From NCBI GenBank assembly GCA_023421135.1, contig JAEZUG010000018.1:1-64000 (forward strand): 64,000 nucleotides of DNA, in the 5' to 3' direction. The DNA is from Candidatus Cloacimonadota bacterium (lineage in GTDB: Bacteria > Cloacimonadota > Cloacimonadia > Cloacimonadales > Cloacimonadaceae). The notes below the pieces were generated by a model that saw nothing but the letters and a program-made list of their open reading frames with translations, did not search any database and was not told the DNA's origin. Positions 58,568 to 64,000 of this stretch are shown one piece after another (within the stretch, counting starts at the first letter, position 1; every line of letters begins with the position of its first letter). Position numbers and translations under genes: made by a program.

Positions 58568-60483
58568 TGCTGGTCTATGGTTTGATAGTACTCTTTCTTG
58601 CCCTTTTGCCTGCCCTGTGGAAGCAACGAGGGATATTTGCCCTGTTGGTAAGCCTTTCTTCTGCTTTGTGCACTGTTGGCTACTGGGAAGTACTGATCTC
58701 TGCTGTTTCGCAGACTTACGCCTTGTCTTTACCGGGTTTGGGGAATATTACAGAATTGGTTTCATCTCCTCTGTCCGCTTGGTTTGGCTTGATCTTTTGT
58801 CTGGGCTTTCCCTTGGGAACCCTGTATGCTTTGGGATATCTGAAAGCTCATCCCACCGAGGGAGAAGCTTCGCATCTCGTCTGGCTGGGCATGATGTTTC
58901 TTTCCATGCACCTGGTGCTGCTGGCTTCCAATAGTTTGGTCTTCATGCTGGCGTGGGAACTGATGAGTCTATCCTCTTTTCTGGCTATTCTCTACGACCG
59001 TGACAGTGTTGAGAGCAGGAAGGCTGCACTTTACTATCTGATAACTATGCAAGTGGGGGCGGGGATACTGCTATTGGGCTTTGGTAAGCTCTTTATCGAT
59101 AGCGGCACCTTCCTCCTGCAAGGAGCTTCTCTGGGCAATGTTGCCAAGTGGCTGCTGCTGATCGGTTTTTCCTTCAAGGCTGGCTTCTTCCCCTTCTACT
59201 CCTGGCTGCCCAAAGCTCATCCCGTTGCTCCCTCACATCTCTCCGGATTGATGAGCGGCCTGATGATCAAGACCGGTATCTTTGGAATCATCTGGGTGTT
59301 TCTGAACTCCACCTGGCAGGCTTGGGAAATCTATCTGCTTCTGGGAGTTTCTCTAGTAACAGCTTTTAATGGAGTTATCCACGCTTTGGCAGAAGACCAT
59401 CTGAAAAAGGCTTTGGCATACTCTTCCATCGAGAATATCGGCATCATCGGGATAGCTCTCTGCTTCTGGCAATTGGGCTTGATTCTGGGAAATGTTGATA
59501 TGGCTACTCTGGCTCTGCTGGGAGCGCTGTTGCACAGCTTCTTCCATAGTCTTTTCAAACCTCTGCTCTTTTACCTCAGTGGTAATGTGTTAATCGCTAC
59601 TCACAGCCTGTATCTGAACGAACTGGGCGGGCTGGACAAGAGAATGCCATATAGTTCAAAGCTTTTCATGATGGGAGCAGCCTCCATATCTGCCCTGCCA
59701 CTTTTCTGTGGTTTCAGTTCAGAACTGGTGATCTTTGGCAGTATTATCCGAGGATTTGGCAAAGAAAGCCTGGCTCAAAGCATCTGTGCTGCTGTTGCGG
59801 GAGGGGGATTGGCTTTCGTGAGTGCTTTGGCACTGATTGCTTTCTCCAAGCTTTATAGCATTGTCTTCTGTGGGGAACCCCGCACGCAGAAGGCAGAGAA
59901 GGCAGCGGAGCAGAGAGGGCTTCTGTTGATCAGTCCCGCAGTATTGGCTCTGCTTTGCTTTGTGCTGGGTCTCTTCTCCTGGCTAGCTCTGAGCATGATG
60001 AATAATCTCACAGATTGGCTTGGGCTGAGCGTTGTTACACTCTGGGAATTGGTTCTCACTCTCCGGCTGGTTAGCCTGGTGCTGGCTCTCTTGCTGGGGG
60101 TCTTTGTACTGATCTACCTGCTCAAGAACAAGCTAACAAAGGTGTCCTGCCACACCACCTGGGGTTGTGGATATCAGAAGAGCAGTTCACGTCTGCAATA
60201 CACATCCGGAGCTTATACTGACCCCCTGGCTTACTTCCTGAAACCTTTCTTACAAAGACATAGCTCTCAGAACGCTCCGCAAGGGTATTTTCCCTCCGAG
60301 CTAAGCCATAGCGATGAGGTGAGAGATTACCTGGACTCAAGCCTGATAGGGGGAGTTAATAAGCTTCTGAGACGCTTCCTGGATCTCTTTGCAGGAATCC
60401 AGAACGGACGCACAAACTCCTATATCTCATGGCTGATGCTGGCTCTTCTGATCCTGTTGCTTTGGGTATTGGGGGCAAGATGA
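58567..60483 (+). CDS. HyfB/NuoL-like proton- or sodium-translocating membrane subunit
   Basis: The protein has 638 residues and about 14-16 membrane helices. Antiporter-family charges are kept: Glu in LAWELMSLSS (about 130), Lys in SFKAGFFPFYSWLPKAHP (about 205), and Lys in HSLFKPLLFYLSG (about 330). The C-terminal part has a hydrophilic stretch (about 525-610) with GCGYQKSSSRLQYTSGAY before a last helix, as in HyfB. It should move ions driven by the redox subunits. It overlaps its neighbours by a few bases on both sides. Confidence 0.9.
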   Translation: MLVYGLIVLFLALLPALWKQRGIFALLVSLSSALCTVGYWEVLISAVSQTYALSLPGLGNITELVSSPLSAWFGLIFCLGFPLGTLYALGYLKAHPTEGEASHLVWLGMMFLSMHLVLLASNSLVFMLAWELMSLSSFLAILYDRDSVESRKAALYYLITMQVGAGILLLGFGKLFIDSGTFLLQGASLGNVAKWLLLIGFSFKAGFFPFYSWLPKAHPVAPSHLSGLMSGLMIKTGIFGIIWVFLNSTWQAWEIYLLLGVSLVTAFNGVIHALAEDHLKKALAYSSIENIGIIGIALCFWQLGLILGNVDMATLALLGALLHSFFHSLFKPLLFYLSGNVLIATHSLYLNELGGLDKRMPYSSKLFMMGAASISALPLFCGFSSELVIFGSIIRGFGKESLAQSICAAVAGGGLAFVSALALIAFSKLYSIVFCGEPRTQKAEKAAEQRGLLLISPAVLALLCFVLGLFSWLALSMMNNLTDWLGLSVVTLWELVLTLRLVSLVLALLLGVFVLIYLLKNKLTKVSCHTTWGCGYQKSSSRLQYTSGAYTDPLAYFLKPFLQRHSSQNAPQGYFPSELSHSDEVRDYLDSSLIGGVNKLLRRFLDLFAGIQNGRTNSYISWLMLALLILLLWVLGAR

Positions 60484-61397
60484 TTCTAAATCTGCTCCTT
60501 ATTCTTGTGATGCCACTATTCTTCATTGGCATCATCACGAAAACCAAAGCTATCTGGACCGGACGAAAAGGACCCAGCTTGCTGCAACCCTTCTACAACT
60601 TTTACAAACTCATGGGAAAGAATGAGATTCACAGCACCAGCAGTGGCCTGCTCTTTAAGATAGCACCTGTGCTGGCTCTGATCTCGGTGTTCTTTGCCGC
60701 TCTGATGGTTCCCTTCGGAACCAAGACAGCCGTTCTGGGCTTCCGTGGAGACTTCTTCCTCTTCATGAGCCTCTTGGCATTATCCAAAGCAGTCATGGTG
60801 ATCGCTGCCATGGAGACAGCCAGCAGTTTTGAAGGAATGGGAGCTTCCCGCGAGATGTCCTTCACGGCCTTCCTGGAGCCTGCCTTCCTGCTTATGATAG
60901 GCTCTCTGGCTTATTCAGGGGGACTAGAGAGCGTTGGACAGCTATTCTTCAGTCACACAGTGAACCTGCATGATTCCTGGAGCTTCATTATAGCAGTGCT
61001 ATCTGCTCTGGCTCTCTTTATCATGCTGCTGGTGGAAGGAGCAAGAGTGCCTTTTGACGATCCTGCAACGCATCTGGAACTCACGATGATACATGAAGTA
61101 ATGGTGCTGGATACCAGTGGTGTCAATCTGGCTTTGGTGCACTACACAGCAGCTCTCAAAATCTGCATCTATGCAGCTTTGATCAGTAACTTCCTGGTTC
61201 CCGGAGAACTAAGCGGAACACAAGTTCCACTGATCTTCCTCGCAGGGAATATCGGCCTTGCCATCCTGACAGGCCTGCTGGAATCCCTGATAGCCAGATA
61301 CAGAATCAGCCGGAACCTTGAGCTGGTGATCATCCCTCTTTCTATTGCCCTATTGGTACTGGCTGCACTTATTGTAAACAATCTGGGAGCTATCTGA
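60480..61397 (+). CDS. HyfC/NuoH-like membrane subunit
   Basis: About 305 residues with eight hydrophobic helices. Family motifs are KAIWTGRKGPSLLQPFYNFY near the start, ETASSFEGMGASREMSFTAF and EGARVPFDDPATHLELTMIH, which form the quinone-chamber/proton-input part next to the small subunit in NuoH relatives. An upstream open frame begins at 60429, but the ATG at 60480 overlaps the preceding stop as ATGA and fixes the start. The stop overlaps the next ATG. Confidence 0.93.
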   Translation: MILNLLLILVMPLFFIGIITKTKAIWTGRKGPSLLQPFYNFYKLMGKNEIHSTSSGLLFKIAPVLALISVFFAALMVPFGTKTAVLGFRGDFFLFMSLLALSKAVMVIAAMETASSFEGMGASREMSFTAFLEPAFLLMIGSLAYSGGLESVGQLFFSHTVNLHDSWSFIIAVLSALALFIMLLVEGARVPFDDPATHLELTMIHEVMVLDTSGVNLALVHYTAALKICIYAALISNFLVPGELSGTQVPLIFLAGNIGLAILTGLLESLIARYRISRNLELVIIPLSIALLVLAALIVNNLGAI

Positions 61398-62032
61398 TGG
61401 CAGATATATTACTCATTCTTTTTGGAGTTTCCCTCCTCTTTGCCTCGATCACGAACATGCTGAGAGGACTGGTGCGAATCCTCTTCTGGCAAGGACTGAT
61501 CCTCTTTGTACTTACTATCCTCAAAACCAATGAGCTGAATCTCTGGGAATTCATCTTTGTGGCAGTGGAGACCATCGTCTTCAAAGCAATACTTATCCCC
61601 TGGTTCATCAACGACACGATCAAGAAGAACAAAACCAAGCGAGAAGTCGAACCCTCGGTTTCAAACTTCTTCTCCCTGGGAATCATGTCCCTGATCTTTG
61701 CCTTTAGCTTCTTTATTGCTCTCTGGAGCGGGAAAGGCCCTGCCAATCTCTACCCCATGCACTTCGGCATAGCCTTTGCAGCAATCCTCAAGGGTCTGTT
61801 TATCATCATTGCCAATAAGAAGCTTATCACCCACCTTATGGGTTACCTGATTATGGAAAATGGCATCTTCCTGCTCTCGTTGGCTATTGCCAGTGAAGTC
61901 CCTGCGGTAGTAAGCTTGGGAGTATCTCTGGACATCCTGCTCTCCATACTTATTGCGGTGCTTTTCATCAACAGAATCAGTAATACGTTTGAAGAAGCTC
62001 ATAGCGACGAGCTTTCCACACTAAAGGATTAA
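61397..62032 (+). CDS. HyfE-like membrane subunit
   Basis: The protein has 211 residues with six to seven hydrophobic helices and the acidic residues of the HyfE/NuoK-like part (VAVETIVFKAILIPWFIN; LMGYLIMENGIFLLSLAI). The presence of HyfE, not separate MnhC/NuoK and NuoJ, groups the operon with Hyf/Ehr complexes. ATG overlaps the HyfC-like stop; four bases separate it from the next gene. Confidence 0.9.
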   Translation: MADILLILFGVSLLFASITNMLRGLVRILFWQGLILFVLTILKTNELNLWEFIFVAVETIVFKAILIPWFINDTIKKNKTKREVEPSVSNFFSLGIMSLIFAFSFFIALWSGKGPANLYPMHFGIAFAAILKGLFIIIANKKLITHLMGYLIMENGIFLLSLAIASEVPAVVSLGVSLDILLSILIAVLFINRISNTFEEAHSDELSTLKD

Positions 62033-62036
62033 GTAA

Positions 62037-63416
62037 ATGACATACTTTAGCTTATGGCTCTATCCCATAGTTGCAACACTCGCCAGCCTCTTCTTTAGAA
62101 GTAAGAACCTGAACCGCCTCTTGTTACTGACCCACAGTCTTCTTCATCTGGGTTTTGGATTGGCTTTGCTGGTTCCTCAGACGGGATTTGCGGCTTGGTT
62201 CAAAGCAGATACTTATGCTCAGATCTTCTTCCTGGTCACTGCCATACTCTACACAGCGGCAGCGTTTTATCCCCTCACCGGGCACAACAAACTCAGTCCC
62301 CGACAGAGCAGCATATACACAGTTTGCCTCATGGCCTTCGTAGCCTCAATGGACTCCGCAAACCTCTCTCAGAACCTGGGATTGATCTGGGTCTTTGTGG
62401 AGACAACTACCCTTGCCAGTGCTATGCTGATTAGCTTTGAACATCGCAAGCAGTCTCTCGAAGCAGCCTGGAAATATCTCTTTATCTGCTCGATTGGAAT
62501 AGCTCTGGCTTTTGTCGGAATCCTGCTCTTGTTGGTAGCACAAAGCAATCACCCCAGCCTGGTTTTATCCCATGTGACAAACAGTATTGGAAGCATCTCC
62601 CCCTTCTGGTTAAAACTCTCTTTTGTCTTCATGCTGATCGGGTTTGGCACCAAAGCCGGCTTTGCTCCGATGCACTTCTGGTTACCAGATGCCCACTCAG
62701 AAGCTCCCGCTCAGGTCTCCGCCTTGCTTTCCGGAGCACTATTAAACACAGCTCTACTACCTTTGATACGGATGCAGAGTCTGATGAACGCAGCCGGCGA
62801 AGGCAGGCTGGCCTCTCAACTATTCCTGGCACTGGGCATTCTCTCCGTCTTTATCGCAGCAGTCTTCATTATCAGGATAACGAACTACAAACGAATGCTG
62901 GCCTACTCATCAATAGAGAACATGGGAATAATCCTGATCGCCTTTGCTTTGGGAAAGACAGCAGAAACTGCCGGGTTGATCCATGTGATGGGACACTCTC
63001 TGGTGAAAGCAACTCTATTCCTCACAGCCGGGAATCTCTACATGATATATGGTGAAAAGGACTACACCAAGTGCTCCTCTTTGCTCTCCCGCCATCCCGC
63101 CAGTGGCTGGCTCTGGCTCCTGGGATTTGCCTTCATAATTGGGCTGCCCCCCTCCCCCCTCTTCATCAGTGAATTCTATATAGCCATTGGGCTCTTGAGC
63201 AGTTCCAGTTACCTGATCTTGGGCTTGTGGATATTGCTGCTGGCGGTGATTGCCTACGGACTGGGAAAAGCAGTTCTGAGCATCTGCATGGGAAGCAGAC
63301 AAGACCACCAAAAACTCCCCCTAATGAGCTATCTGCCGGGGTTTCTGATGCTTCTTTGTGCCATAGCTGTACCGTTTATTGTGCTGAGGGTTCTGGGAAT
63401 CCAAACAGCACTATAG
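62037..63416 (+). CDS. HyfF/NuoN-like ion-translocating membrane subunit
   Basis: The protein has 459 residues with about 13-14 membrane helices. The antiporter-type charges are visible: Glu in IWVFVETTTLASAM, Lys in GFGTKAGFAPMHFWLPDAH and Lys in HSLVKATLFLTAGN. With the HyfB-like protein it gives the complex two antiporter-like subunits; no HyfD-like third one is present. It is the last gene of the operon; the next gene is convergent after 90 nt with only weak hairpins. Confidence 0.9.
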   Translation: MTYFSLWLYPIVATLASLFFRSKNLNRLLLLTHSLLHLGFGLALLVPQTGFAAWFKADTYAQIFFLVTAILYTAAAFYPLTGHNKLSPRQSSIYTVCLMAFVASMDSANLSQNLGLIWVFVETTTLASAMLISFEHRKQSLEAAWKYLFICSIGIALAFVGILLLLVAQSNHPSLVLSHVTNSIGSISPFWLKLSFVFMLIGFGTKAGFAPMHFWLPDAHSEAPAQVSALLSGALLNTALLPLIRMQSLMNAAGEGRLASQLFLALGILSVFIAAVFIIRITNYKRMLAYSSIENMGIILIAFALGKTAETAGLIHVMGHSLVKATLFLTAGNLYMIYGEKDYTKCSSLLSRHPASGWLWLLGFAFIIGLPPSPLFISEFYIAIGLLSSSSYLILGLWILLLAVIAYGLGKAVLSICMGSRQDHQKLPLMSYLPGFLMLLCAIAVPFIVLRVLGIQTAL

Positions 63417-63506
63417 TTAGCTGAGCATTAGCGTGGCTCCTAACCGACAGCAGGTCACAAAAGCCGTGCAGAGCAAGGCTTTGGGAAGACCTGGATGCTT
63501 AGGTCA

Positions 63507-64000
63507 CTACTGATACAGGAAGCGTTTGATCTTCTGGGTCGGAGTCTTCTCGAAGGGTTCCTTCTGCTCGATTATCTGGTGAATCTTGGAAAACGAAGCA
63601 ACAGATGAATTGACGTAGTTACGGACATCTGTCAGCAGCTTTGAGGTGATCCTCTCAGCCTGAATACTGCTAATCTTGGTGAGATTGTGAATCTTATCAA
63701 GTTGCTCGTAGTTTAGAAAGACCCTGGCAATGATGTTCCCGCCGGATTCGTAAACCATAGATTCGAGCACCATTTCGTGTTCGTTGATCTTAGCTTCGAT
63801 CTCCTCGGGATAGATGTTTTCGCCACTTGCAGCCACAATTACATTCTTAATTCTGCCCTTGATATACAGATAGTTCTTTTTCTTGATGATTCCCAAATCA
63901 CCCGTCTTGAAATATCCATCCTCCGTATAGGCCTCCAGAGTCCTCTGTTTATCTTTGTAATAACCCATCATCACGGTATCACCTTTGATCTGAATCTCCC
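63507..64000 (-). CDS. Acyl-CoA synthetase/AMP-ligase C-terminal part, truncated by window edge
   Basis: The frame runs open past the right edge (the apparent start at 63974 is an internal valine codon). The visible 160 residues are the end of an adenylate-forming enzyme: EIQIKGDTVMMGYYKDK, TGDLGIIKKKNYLYIKGR, GENIYPEEIE and a late KTPTQKIKRFLY with the catalytic lysine. Likely a long-chain fatty acid or similar CoA ligase. The substrate cannot be told from this part. Confidence 0.88.
   Translation of the reverse strand, partial: EIQIKGDTVMMGYYKDKQRTLEAYTEDGYFKTGDLGIIKKKNYLYIKGRIKNVIVAASGENIYPEEIEAKINEHEMVLESMVYESGGNIIARVFLNYEQLDKIHNLTKISSIQAERITSKLLTDVRNYVNSSVASFSKIHQIIEQKEPFEKTPTQKIKRFLYQ

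Overview
The window looks like a chromosomal segment of an uncultured Gram-negative fermenter, most likely a member of Cloacimonadota (Candidatus Cloacimonas and relatives). This is an inference from gene content. The window carries LPS export and KDO synthesis genes, so there is an outer membrane. It has several large secreted proteins ending in a FlgD/T9SS-type sorting domain. It also has a polyamine ABC transporter, an amino-acid catabolic enzyme (urocanate hydratase) and an energy-converting membrane complex. No rRNA, phage, integrase or transposase was seen. One tRNA (Lys, CTT) is present.

Layout. 1-10.4 kb: 3' end of htpG, then a minus-strand run of a GPP34-like gene, folA, a four-gene MCE/Mla-type lipid transport operon, a UDP-sugar pyrophosphorylase and hutU. 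10.8-16.4 kb: three tandem, mosaic copies of a two-gene cassette (beta-propeller lipoprotein plus short beta-helix protein). The cassettes lie among long repeats and hairpins that continue as about 1.4 kb of non-coding, repeat-rich DNA to 17.8 kb. 17.8-20.7 kb: potABC without potD. 20.7-32.2 kb: an M14 carboxypeptidase, a peptidylarginine deiminase closely matching PPAD of Porphyromonas gingivalis, and a divergent 2111-residue gingipain-family (C25) protein. 32.2-36.1 kb: a GcvT-family protein and two glycosyltransferases.

36.6-49.6 kb: a long co-directional run. In transcription order it is tRNA-Lys, metK, kdsA, kdsC, lptC, lptA, lptB, rpoN, lpdA, hpf, hprK, ptsH, ptsI, pgi. It couples SAM and KDO/LPS synthesis with sigma-54, ribosome hibernation and the HPr phosphorelay. 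49.9-56.3 kb: two large secreted multidomain proteins. 56.3-63.4 kb: a six-gene operon resembling group 4 membrane hydrogenases, but its large subunit lacks the Ni-binding cysteine pairs, so it reads as an Ehr (energy-converting hydrogenase related) complex. The window ends inside an acyl-CoA synthetase-like gene on the minus strand.

The most interesting signals are: the deiminase/carboxypeptidase/C25 cluster, which suggests extracellular processing of C-terminal arginine; the Ehr operon with a half-ferredoxin fused to the NuoB-like subunit; a lipoprotein-to-beta-barrel fusion in the MCE operon; the mosaic lipoprotein/beta-helix cassettes with a 431-bp repeat; a dispersed CATG-rich repeat family at three loci; and a possible attenuator in front of metK. 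All coordinates and motifs were read by eye from the sequence. No database search was run.
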